Below are positions 17,545 to 26,422 of a stretch of DNA of 40,527 nt, in pieces. Each line of letters opens with the position of its first letter. The stretch's first letter is position 1. Position numbers and translations under genes: made by a program. The stretch is from a virus. The DNA is taken from positions 1 to 40,527 of IMG/VR virus record IMGVR_UViG_3300017735_000027; one strand, written 5' to 3'. The notes below the pieces were generated by a model. It was not told the origin of the DNA. It ran no database searches and was given only the letters and a program-made list of their open reading frames with translations.

Positions 17545-20500
17545 TGGCTACTAATTTTGCAACTATTTCCAGTTTAGGAAAAATAATTACAGATGCAATT
17601 ACCGCAGGTAATGCAACAAACATTCCGGCAAGAAGCATACGGAAAACATTAATTAAAGTAACAACTGGGCAATATAGAGAAGTACTACCGATTATTATTC
17701 CAGCAGAATGCTGTATAATGGGAGACGAACTTCGTTCAGTTAACGTACAACCAAGAAAGTCTACAAACTCAACACTAACTCCTAAGAGTGATTACAGATA
17801 TACAAGTAAAGCCTTAGAAAGAATTGAGCAAGTTGTTGGTAACGTAGCATCGGGTCTTACAATGACTCCAACTACAGGAAATACTTTAACACAAACAACA
17901 GCATATCCTTACGCAGAAACACCTCAAGCATGGGAAGGCTTAACACGTCAAGTACGTGGTATACGTAGAAACATCGATGCACAATTAGGCGAAAAACTTT
18001 ATGCACAATTTCCTAAGCCATGGGAAATGACAAACGCAAATGCAGGACGTGGGCGCGACTTGTTTTTACAAAATAGAGAATTTATTAAAACAGAAACTAC
18101 AGCATATATTACTGAAAACTATCCAGACTTAAAGTACAGTCGTACTAAGTGTAAACAAGATATTGGATTTATTTTAGATGCTATTGCTTATGACTTAACA
18201 TACGGTGGTAACTGGCAATCAGTTGTTGCAGGTGAAGCATATTACACAGGCGCTGTATTAGAGATTGCAGCAAGTGAAAAAGCGGCAACTATTGCTGCAT
18301 ATGGTTTCATGAAACAGTTAGTACAAACTGTACAGCGTAATATTACAGTAACACCTGTACTACAAACAGATGTAGCACAAATTGCAGGCACTGGCGGTAC
18401 AGCAAGTGAATCAACTACAATTGGTAACTTGTTCGACGATATCACAGACACAATTAACAGTGGTGTAGGAACAGTTGCAGAAGTATATCCAAGTGTTGCA
18501 GGAGCAAATGCTTTAACTTTTGCTGATACAACAGCAATTGACGCAGCAAAAGACCAAGTTGGTGAATATACAATTGACTTTATCAATAAAAACTTTGGTA
18601 GCTTCAAATATGACAGTGGCATTTGTAGACGTGACTTAGAAATACTTTCTGAAGGCGCACAGAATGATACACTTACTGGATCAAACTATCTAGCTATTCA
18701 AGCAGGTAGAGCTTACAGAAGAGAAACATCTGAATATTTACAAGGTGCACAAAAAAGTCAAACTGTTGGTGCAATTAGAAAGTTCCGTGATTTACAATTA
18801 GCTGACTTAACTGATTCAACTTATACAACACGAACAACTTCATTTTATAACGAAGTAATTGATATTTTACAAAATAGCACTACAGCTGAAGATGCATTAA
18901 CTTTTCCAAGTTACAACTCAACAGCAGATGCTGTTAAAGCTAAAAACTTATTAGTATCAAATAGACAGTTTATAATTGACGATGTAGTAAATTATGTTGA
19001 AAATACTTACAATAATCCTCCAGGATCATTTGTATATGATAGAGCACGTTGCGAAAGAGACGTAGCATTTATTGTAGACGGATTATGTCATGATATCATG
19101 TACGGCGGAAATATTGCCCAAGTACGTATTGCTAAATCATACTTTAACTTAAACGGTGCAAGTGTTATTCCAGGTGAAGCAACAGAAACTATTGCAGCAT
19201 ACGGACACTTATCAAGTGTTGCACAAGATGTTATTACTGAAGTTTCAATTACAAAACAAACTGGTAACACACAAACACAAAGTACAAATGGTAATCCTGC
19301 ATCAGCAACTGAAGAAGCATTAATTGTATCATTTATTACTGAAGTTACTAATGCTATTACAGCTGATAATCCAAACGGAATTTCAGCAATTACTGAAGTA
19401 ACAAGTACAGAAACTGGTCAAACAGCTACTGACTATGCATTGTTTGATTCAAATAGAGACGGCCATATTAAAACTACACTACAGTTTGTAACTGACACAT
19501 ATAGTGATTTCAAATTTGATCATGCTAAGTGTACAAGAGACTTAGGATTAATTTTTGATGCCGCAAAATATGATGCATTACTTGGAACAAATATTGCAAG
19601 TATTATTACAGCATTCTCATATCGTAGAAAACCTGCAAGAACAAAAGTAATTGCAGATCAGAAAGATGCAACTATTGCAGCTAATATGTTTGCTATGAGA
19701 GAAATGCAGGCAGTATTATCAAGTGAACAGTGTGAAACAAGTGTACAACTTGAAGAAACATTTGAATGGGTTAACGACACTATTTGGACAGCAAGCTATG
19801 AAGGTGCAAATAAACAAGTTGTAGATCCAGAGATTTATAATGCACAATATCAATTAGAAACTAACAAAGAATGGATTGTACAAGAAGCACTAAATGAAGC
19901 AGATGAATGTTATAAAGCAGCTGTTTCAAAAGTTGAAGCAAATGGTACAGTTACAGTTGCAGATACAAGTTGGTTATCTCCAGGAATGGGGCTTAAACTA
20001 GTTAACTACGATGATAGTACAAACGCTGTAACAGAAGCCGGCGCCGATACAGATACAACATATTATGTAAAATCTATCGAAAGTGATACAACTTTTATTG
20101 CAAGTGATACAGTTAATGGAAGTGCTTTTGCTTTTGATCCAACTGAATCATCTTTCCAATATAACAAAGCCAAATGTCGTAGAGATACTGGGTATTTCTT
20201 AGATGCTGTAGGTTATGATATTACATTAGGAACTAACTACAATGCTGTAACACAAGGTCTTGCTTATCAAAGAGCAAGTGCTAGTGTAGCAAACGGAGCA
20301 CAATTAGCTCAAACAACAGCAGGTATTAACTTTACAAAAGCTAAAGTTGCAGAACTTTACAAAGTAAGAACAAGTACAACAGGCCTATCAAGATCAAATG
20401 CATTCTTTGCAGAAATTGTTGATGTTTTAAACAATGGCGTTGGAAATGCAGATGCAATTACATATCCAGCACCAGCAGGAGCAACAGCAAACACAACTAA

Positions 20501-23500
20501 TGCTGTAGCACAACTAGGTGCTAACAGAGCATTTATGATTGCAGAAATTACAGCATGGATTGCTGTTAACTATCCTTCACTAAGTTACGATGTAGCAAAA
20601 TGTGAAAGAGATGTTGGTTATGTAATTGACGCATTGCGTTATGACATTATGTACGGTGGTACAAGTGCAAGTCATCAAGCAGCAAGAAGCTACTATGTAG
20701 ACGGAGTATACCAAGGCGGTGCTGGCGAAGGTGCAGCAACAGCGGCGGCATACGACAGACTTTCAGTAGTAACTGACGAAGTTATTAGAGAAGTTGCTGT
20801 TACAAAATCTTCAGGAAACGCAGCTAACCAAGATACATCAGGAACAGCAGCTAGTGCAACAGAAGGTACACTTTCTCAAACACTACTACAAATTATTGAA
20901 GATGTAATTACAGACGGCGACTTAGACGGCTTGCCAGCAGCAACATATCCAGATGTAAACGGTGCAACAGCAGACTTAAAAGCGGCTCAAATACAAATTA
21001 AACGTAATGCAGATGATATTGTTATTAAAACTGTAAAATATATTGATAACACATATAGTGCAATGTTTGAAGTTAAAAGTTCATATGTTTATAACAGAAC
21101 ATTGTGTGCAAGAGATGTTAGAGAATATGTATACGGAATGAAATGGGACGCTGCATATTCACGTAACTGGGCTAAAAGATATAACGCTCCGTTGGTGTCA
21201 TATGATACAAATGTATTAGCAGTTGACTACACAGGTTGGTACAGAGCAGCGTTAGGTGCAAGATACTATGCAAATAGTGTTCTTGGATCACAAGAAGAAG
21301 ATTTCTACTACTTACGTAACGGTACTGGTGTTAGATTACAAACAATGGATGGACTACAAGGCGACTTAGGTCCAGCAAACGCTTACGGTACAAGTAGACC
21401 AACAGGCGGTGCGTATGCATCACTTGATCCAGGTTGGGGACCAAAAGATGAGCGTGTATGGATTACAGCACGTTCGCCATACGTACAAAACTGTACAACA
21501 TTTGGTTATGCAGCTGTAGGACAAAAAATTGACGGCGCACTACATGATGGCGGTAACGATTCAATTGTTAGTAACGACTTTACACAAGTTATTAGTGATG
21601 GTATTGGAGCATGGTTGCTTAACAATGGTAGAGCAGAACTTGTGTCAGTGTTTACATACTACTCACATATTGGGTACTTGTGTGAAACAGGCGGAAGAGC
21701 TCGTGCTACAAACGGTAACAACTCATACGGTACATACGGTTCAGTTGCAGAAGGAGTCGATCCAGATGAAACTCCAGTAACAGCAGTTGTAGACAACTCA
21801 ACACAATACAACGCTACAATAAGCAACGTATTTACAGATACTGACGCAATACAACGTTTAGAATATTCACATGCAGGTAATGATTATACTGAAGCAAATA
21901 TTAATATATTTGGCGCAGGAGATGATGAATCATTATTAGCAGATGAATTTAGAGACGGCGCAATAAACAGAATCCAAATTGGTGAAACAATTGAATCACC
22001 TAGTAACGCTGGTGGTACAAACTATACTATCGTATCAAACACAGCGCAGGCTGGAACATTAACAAGTATTAACTTAGCAGCTACAGACGGTAGTATTTCA
22101 AGTGCTTATGTTGGTATGGCAATTTACATCACAGGTGGTGCAGGTACTGGTAACTATGGTTACATTACATCATACAACTCAGGAAGTAAATTAGCAAATG
22201 TTAGTAACAGATATGGAGTTTCAGGATTTAGTCATGTAGTTCCAGGAACAACTATTGTTGCTCCAAACAGTTCTTCAACATATCAAGTTGAACCAAGAGT
22301 TACAATTCCGGCTCCGGCCAATGCTGTAGCAACTGTACAAACTATTGCAACTGACGATTTTAACAACATTGAATTTGTTGAAACAGCAAACACATATGCA
22401 GGTGTTGCAAGTGAATCAAACAGTGACGGTAGCGGTGCAACATTTAATGTTACACGTAACGGTGCAAAATATTATGTAACTGTTGCAAGTGGCGGTAAGG
22501 AATTTACTAGACTATCAACAGTAACTATCAAAGGCGGATTGCTAGGCGGTACAGATGTAGACAACGATATAGTTGTTACAATTACAACAGTTAATGCATC
22601 TGGTGCAATAGTTGACTTTGATTTTGATGGTATTGGACGTAAAGGATACTTTATTGCACTAGCAGATGGTAACTTCTACACAAGTATAGACGGTACTACA
22701 GCAGCAAGTTGGACAGCAATTACTAAAACAGGTGATCACCAAAACATAGCAAGTGCATTATTAAATGACGGTTCAAGTACAGCTAAACCTCATGCAGCAG
22801 TGGCAACTAGAGTAAGCTCAAATGTTGTTAGTGTAAGTGTTGATGATGCATTAGGTACATGGGCAGACAAGACACTTAGCGGTTTAACAGCAGGTACAGC
22901 AATGAATGTTGCAACAGGTTATATTGCATTAGGAACAAATAGATTTGTTGTTACATCAAACTCAGATCAAGATGTTGCTTATTCAGATGATGGTGGAACA
23001 AACTGGTCAACATATTCAACAGCATTACCAGGAACTGGTTATGATTGTTTAACATATGGTAAAGGTTTATTTGTTGCACTTGATTCAGGAAGCACAAATG
23101 CTGTTACATCACCAACAGGTGAAACATGGACAACAGTGACACTTCCTAATAGTAAAACATGGATTGACGTAGTTTGGGGTAACGGAATATTTGTTGCACT
23201 AGCAAGCGACACAGGTGCTAACAACATGGCACACAGTATAGACGGAACAAATTGGGTTGCAGCAAGCACTCCAAATGCAACAGCTACACCAAGTGGTATT
23301 GCATACGGACAAGGTGTATTTGTAATTACATACAGCGACGATGAAACAGTAATAGCTGAGTCGTTTGATGGAGTTAAATGGACTGAAGTTACTGGCTTAA
23401 CTGATATAGGTGAGAAAATAGCGTTTGGTAATCCACATACAATTGGCGCAACAACACCAATAGGTAGATTTGTAAGTGTTGATGATACAAGTAATACAGC

Positions 23501-24566
23501 AAAAACAATTTACAGAGGAGCTCCTGCATTAGGTAGAGCAGGTGTTGCTAACCAGAAAATATTTGAAATTAGAATGACAGAACCAGGATCAGGATACGAA
23601 GGTGCAGCACCTACTATTACAGTTACAGATCCAGGAAACATTGAAGATGTTGTACTAGTTCCAAAAATTAGAAATGGCGCATTAGCTAACCCAACATTTA
23701 TTAACAGAGGTACTAGCTTTATTACAGCTAGTGCAGAAGTTGATGGTCCAACATCAAACGGTGGCGCAGACTTTACACAAAGTGGACAGTTTGTTGCAGT
23801 TAGAAGATTAAGTGCAACACCAGTAAACGGTTCAAACGTTGAGTTTGACAGCTTACCAGGACAGTTCTTTAAACTAGTTAACACAGTTTCACTAGTAGGA
23901 CTTAACGATGGTTCTAAAACAGCGTTCTTACAATTATCACCAGACATGAGTATTACAGATGCTCCAGTAGATGGTAATCCAGTAACAATGCGTATTAGAT
24001 TTAGTCAAGTACGTCTAACAGGACACGACTTCTTAGATATTGGTACAGGAGGATTTACAACTACTAATTACCCTGGCATACCAACTATAGCACCAGACCA
24101 AGCTAAAGAAACCAAAGACGACAATGGCGGAAGAGTGTTCTTTACAGCTACTGACCAAGATGGTAACTTTAGAGTTGGTGACTTGTTTAGTATTGAACAG
24201 GCAACTGGTGTTGCGACATTGAATGCTGAAGCGTTCAACATTGCAGGACTACAAGAACTATCACTAGGTGAAGTTACACTAGGTGGTAACTCTGCAAGTA
24301 TTAGTGAATTTAGTACAGACCCGTTCTTTACAGCTAATAGTGACACAGTAGTACCAACACAGAGAGCAGTGAAAGCATACATTGAAGCCCAAATTGGTGG
24401 CGGTGGTGCTACACTAAACGTTAACAGTGTAACAGCTGGTGACATATTCGTCAACACTAATCAAATTACAACGGTTAGTGGAGAACAGATAAATATAAAA
24501 GCAAATGTAAACTTCACAGGTAGCGTACTTGGTTTACCAATGGCATACAATTACTTTTTAAGATAA
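17544..24566 (+). CDS. Giant fibre C-terminal half: helical-repeat array, beta-propeller, fibre tip
   Basis: A 2340-residue protein whose ATG overlaps the previous stop (TAATG), with GGAGG at 17532-17536 as ribosome binding site. Residues about 50-69 (IIIPAECCIMGDELRSV) complete the beta-helix motif begun in the previous gene. Residues about 172-1210 hold seven units of the form N(R/K)xFIxxExxxYxxxxYxxFxYDxxKCxRDxGxIxDAxxYDxxxGxN. The block RPTGGAYASLDPGWGP begins near 1290. Asp-box-type propeller repeats occupy about 1698-1990 (YSDDGGTNW, HSIDGTNW, ESFDGVKW). The end carries GSGY-type strands, GHDFLDIGTGGF (about 2160), NGGRVFFTATDQDGNFRVGDLF (about 2194) and VPTQRAVKAYIE. Everything after the helical array parallels the 1858-residue fibre. 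It is probably a very large distal receptor-binding fibre. Confidence 0.85.
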   Translation: MATNFATISSLGKIITDAITAGNATNIPARSIRKTLIKVTTGQYREVLPIIIPAECCIMGDELRSVNVQPRKSTNSTLTPKSDYRYTSKALERIEQVVGNVASGLTMTPTTGNTLTQTTAYPYAETPQAWEGLTRQVRGIRRNIDAQLGEKLYAQFPKPWEMTNANAGRGRDLFLQNREFIKTETTAYITENYPDLKYSRTKCKQDIGFILDAIAYDLTYGGNWQSVVAGEAYYTGAVLEIAASEKAATIAAYGFMKQLVQTVQRNITVTPVLQTDVAQIAGTGGTASESTTIGNLFDDITDTINSGVGTVAEVYPSVAGANALTFADTTAIDAAKDQVGEYTIDFINKNFGSFKYDSGICRRDLEILSEGAQNDTLTGSNYLAIQAGRAYRRETSEYLQGAQKSQTVGAIRKFRDLQLADLTDSTYTTRTTSFYNEVIDILQNSTTAEDALTFPSYNSTADAVKAKNLLVSNRQFIIDDVVNYVENTYNNPPGSFVYDRARCERDVAFIVDGLCHDIMYGGNIAQVRIAKSYFNLNGASVIPGEATETIAAYGHLSSVAQDVITEVSITKQTGNTQTQSTNGNPASATEEALIVSFITEVTNAITADNPNGISAITEVTSTETGQTATDYALFDSNRDGHIKTTLQFVTDTYSDFKFDHAKCTRDLGLIFDAAKYDALLGTNIASIITAFSYRRKPARTKVIADQKDATIAANMFAMREMQAVLSSEQCETSVQLEETFEWVNDTIWTASYEGANKQVVDPEIYNAQYQLETNKEWIVQEALNEADECYKAAVSKVEANGTVTVADTSWLSPGMGLKLVNYDDSTNAVTEAGADTDTTYYVKSIESDTTFIASDTVNGSAFAFDPTESSFQYNKAKCRRDTGYFLDAVGYDITLGTNYNAVTQGLAYQRASASVANGAQLAQTTAGINFTKAKVAELYKVRTSTTGLSRSNAFFAEIVDVLNNGVGNADAITYPAPAGATANTTNAVAQLGANRAFMIAEITAWIAVNYPSLSYDVAKCERDVGYVIDALRYDIMYGGTSASHQAARSYYVDGVYQGGAGEGAATAAAYDRLSVVTDEVIREVAVTKSSGNAANQDTSGTAASATEGTLSQTLLQIIEDVITDGDLDGLPAATYPDVNGATADLKAAQIQIKRNADDIVIKTVKYIDNTYSAMFEVKSSYVYNRTLCARDVREYVYGMKWDAAYSRNWAKRYNAPLVSYDTNVLAVDYTGWYRAALGARYYANSVLGSQEEDFYYLRNGTGVRLQTMDGLQGDLGPANAYGTSRPTGGAYASLDPGWGPKDERVWITARSPYVQNCTTFGYAAVGQKIDGALHDGGNDSIVSNDFTQVISDGIGAWLLNNGRAELVSVFTYYSHIGYLCETGGRARATNGNNSYGTYGSVAEGVDPDETPVTAVVDNSTQYNATISNVFTDTDAIQRLEYSHAGNDYTEANINIFGAGDDESLLADEFRDGAINRIQIGETIESPSNAGGTNYTIVSNTAQAGTLTSINLAATDGSISSAYVGMAIYITGGAGTGNYGYITSYNSGSKLANVSNRYGVSGFSHVVPGTTIVAPNSSSTYQVEPRVTIPAPANAVATVQTIATDDFNNIEFVETANTYAGVASESNSDGSGATFNVTRNGAKYYVTVASGGKEFTRLSTVTIKGGLLGGTDVDNDIVVTITTVNASGAIVDFDFDGIGRKGYFIALADGNFYTSIDGTTAASWTAITKTGDHQNIASALLNDGSSTAKPHAAVATRVSSNVVSVSVDDALGTWADKTLSGLTAGTAMNVATGYIALGTNRFVVTSNSDQDVAYSDDGGTNWSTYSTALPGTGYDCLTYGKGLFVALDSGSTNAVTSPTGETWTTVTLPNSKTWIDVVWGNGIFVALASDTGANNMAHSIDGTNWVAASTPNATATPSGIAYGQGVFVITYSDDETVIAESFDGVKWTEVTGLTDIGEKIAFGNPHTIGATTPIGRFVSVDDTSNTAKTIYRGAPALGRAGVANQKIFEIRMTEPGSGYEGAAPTITVTDPGNIEDVVLVPKIRNGALANPTFINRGTSFITASAEVDGPTSNGGADFTQSGQFVAVRRLSATPVNGSNVEFDSLPGQFFKLVNTVSLVGLNDGSKTAFLQLSPDMSITDAPVDGNPVTMRIRFSQVRLTGHDFLDIGTGGFTTTNYPGIPTIAPDQAKETKDDNGGRVFFTATDQDGNFRVGDLFSIEQATGVATLNAEAFNIAGLQELSLGEVTLGGNSASISEFSTDPFFTANSDTVVPTQRAVKAYIEAQIGGGGATLNVNSVTAGDIFVNTNQITTVSGEQINIKANVNFTGSVLGLPMAYNYFLR
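18072..21175 (+). repeat. Array of Cys-containing helical repeats (seven units)
   Basis: Units start near 18072, 18550, 18958, 19449, 19861, 20521 and 21006. Each ends with a K/R-C-x-R-D...D(A/G)xxxDxxxGxN signature: KCKQD, ICRRD, RCERD, KCTRD, KCRRD, KCERD, LCARD. Two subtypes can be read. Type A (YGGN, then an AxYG or AAYD stretch) occurs at 18072, 18958 and 20521. Type B (TGSN or LGTN, then an AYxR stretch) occurs at 18550, 19449 and 19861. The last unit is degenerate. An additional type A unit lies at 17057-17222 in the upstream gene. Unit 19861 contains an inserted beta domain of about 80 residues. Confidence 0.75.
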
Positions 24567-24581
24567 ACGGAGAAAAAGAAA

Positions 24582-24902
24582 ATGGCAACAGGAATATTAG
24601 GAACAGCAGATTTAAGTGCAGCGGCAAACACCACTGTGTATACTGTACCTGCGGATACATTTGCAGTTGTAACTGTTAATGTAACAAATAGAAACACAGC
24701 ATCAAGAGATGTAAGGGTAGCAATATCAGCTGCTGGTACACCAACTAATGCTGAATATTTAGAATTCGATACCGAATTACTAGGAAATGGTAGTCTAGAA
24801 CGAGGCGGAATAGTGTTAGATGCAACTAAAAATGTTGTAGTATATTCTAATAGTACTGACGTAAATGTTGTAGTGTATGGTATAGAAACAGCAACAGCAT
24901 AA
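24582..24902 (+). CDS. Small beta-sandwich structural protein, family copy 3
   Basis: A 106-residue protein after a good ribosome binding site (acggag). The strand plan TVYTVPADTFAVVTVNVTNRNTASRDVRVAISA, FDTELLGNGSLERGGIVLDATKNVVVYSNSTDVNVVVYGIE parallels the proteins at 1889-2224 and 8926-9255. It follows the giant fibre, as copy 2 follows the second beta-helix fibre, so the pairing of fibre and small protein is consistent. A GATAAATA box at 24488-24495, inside the preceding gene, could serve as its late promoter. A cap or adaptor role is inferred only. Confidence 0.7.
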   Translation: MATGILGTADLSAAANTTVYTVPADTFAVVTVNVTNRNTASRDVRVAISAAGTPTNAEYLEFDTELLGNGSLERGGIVLDATKNVVVYSNSTDVNVVVYGIETATA

Positions 24903-24912
24903 AGGAGCAGAC

Positions 24913-25614
24913 ATGCGCAGAATTAACACAGGAACAGTTGGAAGACCTCTACTAGCACGATTAGTGAGTGTTGACAACAAACTATCAAGTCTTGTTCCGA
25001 ATGAAAATATTACCATTGAACCAAATGGATCAGGTGATGTTGTTATCCCAGCAGGCCCTCAGTTACTAGTACAAAATACTACACAAAGTACAACTACAGC
25101 AACAGGTGGACTAATACTTGATGGTGGTATAGGTGTAGCTAAAAATGCTTATGTTGGTGGCGCTATAAATGTCGCAGGAACGCTAACATCACAATATTTA
25201 ACAGCATCAGCATCAACGCATATGACAATACCTCAGGGTACAACTGCACAACGCCCCGGCTCTCCGTCCGAAGGCTTTGTAAGGTTTAACACTGATTATG
25301 GTCATTTAGAATGGTACAATGGTTCAAGTTGGACAGTAGGTGGATTTCAAAACATTGCTGTTACAGGTGGAAGAACAACATTAAGTTGGCAAACAAACTG
25401 GGTACAAGGTAACCACACAGTTACACTACCAAGTTCGCCAGCACAAGGTGATAGAGTTAGATTTTTCTTAGTAAGTGGATCAAACTTTACAGTAGCACGT
25501 AACGGTAAACTAATTAACGGTGATTCGTCTAACCTAACAGTTACTACAGAAGATGCAGCGTTTGAAATGGTGTTCCACAATAACACCTACGGATGGCGTA
25601 TCTTTACAATCTAA
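24913..25614 (+). CDS. Short tail-fibre protein
   Basis: A 233-residue protein. The N-terminus MRRINTGTVGRPLLARLVSVDNKL is followed by the fibre motif QSTTTATGGLILDGGIGVAKNAYVGGAINV (about 55-88), then the module IPQGTTAQRPGSPSEGFVRFNTDYGHLEWYNGSSW (about 107-141). The last 90 residues form a beta-rich tip (TTLSWQTNW, HTVTLPSSPAQGDRVRFFLV, AAFEMVFHNNTYGWRIFTI) typical of small phage-fibre caps. The ATG follows aaaggagcag. It immediately precedes the three Cys/Gly-rich genes, so it may be the stalk on which one of those proteins sits. This is inference. Confidence 0.75.
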   Translation: MRRINTGTVGRPLLARLVSVDNKLSSLVPNENITIEPNGSGDVVIPAGPQLLVQNTTQSTTTATGGLILDGGIGVAKNAYVGGAINVAGTLTSQYLTASASTHMTIPQGTTAQRPGSPSEGFVRFNTDYGHLEWYNGSSWTVGGFQNIAVTGGRTTLSWQTNWVQGNHTVTLPSSPAQGDRVRFFLVSGSNFTVARNGKLINGDSSNLTVTTEDAAFEMVFHNNTYGWRIFTI

Positions 25615-25629
25615 TAGGAGCAAAGTTGA

Positions 25630-26412
25630 ATGGCAACTTACGATAGTTATAAAAAAGTTACAAGTGAGCAAATCATTGATGGCACAGTTACCGAAGATAA
25701 AATGGGAACTGGGGTTCGTCATAGACTTTGTACTAAGTGGCTAATCGGTGATGCATGTCGTTGTTCATCAGGTTGCTGTTGTTTATGGACTGCGCCAGGT
25801 TGTACTAGAAAAGTACAATTCGAATTATGGGCGTCAGGCGGCAATGGTAGTGGTGCTTGTTCTTGTAACAGATGTCATCATTTCCAGGGCGCAGGCGGCG
25901 GCTCTTATAACCAAAAATCAATTACTACAGCACCAGGTTGCACATATAGAATGTGTGCAGGCGGAGTGTACAGATGTTTGAGTAGAAACTGTTCTTCTTG
26001 TAATGGATGTATTTCATATGTTTGCGGATACAACGCTTGTAACCTATGTACAGTAGGCGGACGTTGCGGCAATGCTAACACAGACTGGTCAAACTATTGT
26101 TTCAGTTGTTGGGGTTGTTGTATTGGACCAGGATGCGGTACAGGTAGAGGACAAATGCACATCATGAGTCACATTGGTGTGTTTACAGGAATTTACAACT
26201 GTCACTGTCACCATCAGTATATGAGACCAACGGCAGCACCAATGTTAGGTGGTAACGTTTCACAAGGTATATCAGTATGTTGGGTACGTTGCGGTTGTTG
26301 GATTGCACCTCCAGGACACGGTGGACAAAGTGCTCAATCAACTTATTGTGGTCGTTGTTGCGGTCAAGGCGGAACAGGTGGTCCAGGAGTAGTAAAATTA
26401 ACATTTACGTAA
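25630..26412 (+). CDS. Cys/Gly-rich virion-type protein, copy 1 (33 Cys)
   Basis: A 260-residue protein with 33 cysteines by hand count. The N-terminal 30 residues (TYDSYKKVTSEQIIDGTVTEDKM) resemble a fibre attachment segment. The remainder follows the outline of a phage glycine-rich tip domain: an entry strand LWTAPGCTRKVQFELW leading to SGGNGSG, and an exit GQGGTGGPGVVKLTFT. Cys replaces many loop positions: CRCSSGCCC, CSCNRCHH, GCTYRMC, VYRCLSRNCSSCNGC, CHCHH, CWVRCGC, YCGRCCG. His residues flank several of them. No signal peptide is present. It could be a disulfide-locked adhesin or a metal-binding tip. The identity of the underlying glycine-rich family is recalled, not searched. The track start ATG is supported by aggagc eight bases upstream. 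Confidence 0.75.
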   Translation: MATYDSYKKVTSEQIIDGTVTEDKMGTGVRHRLCTKWLIGDACRCSSGCCCLWTAPGCTRKVQFELWASGGNGSGACSCNRCHHFQGAGGGSYNQKSITTAPGCTYRMCAGGVYRCLSRNCSSCNGCISYVCGYNACNLCTVGGRCGNANTDWSNYCFSCWGCCIGPGCGTGRGQMHIMSHIGVFTGIYNCHCHHQYMRPTAAPMLGGNVSQGISVCWVRCGCWIAPPGHGGQSAQSTYCGRCCGQGGTGGPGVVKLTFT

Positions 26413-26422
26413 GGAATTATTA

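Noticed and set aside
17455-17560. Programmed -1 frameshift joining the 746- and 2340-residue proteins
   Set aside because: The second gene has its own ATG with a well-placed GGAGG, the junction is a standard TAATG overlap, and no clear slippery heptamer precedes the stop. Re-initiation explains the arrangement better.
18072-21175. CRISPR array or DNA-level tandem repeat
   Set aside because: The periodicity is in protein sequence with long, diverged units; there are no short identical DNA repeats with spacers.
26105-26410. Long minus-strand open frames opposite the Cys/Gly-rich genes and many fibre genes
   Set aside because: They lack ribosome binding sites, are low-complexity mirror images of the sense codons, and lie inside strongly coding plus-strand genes.
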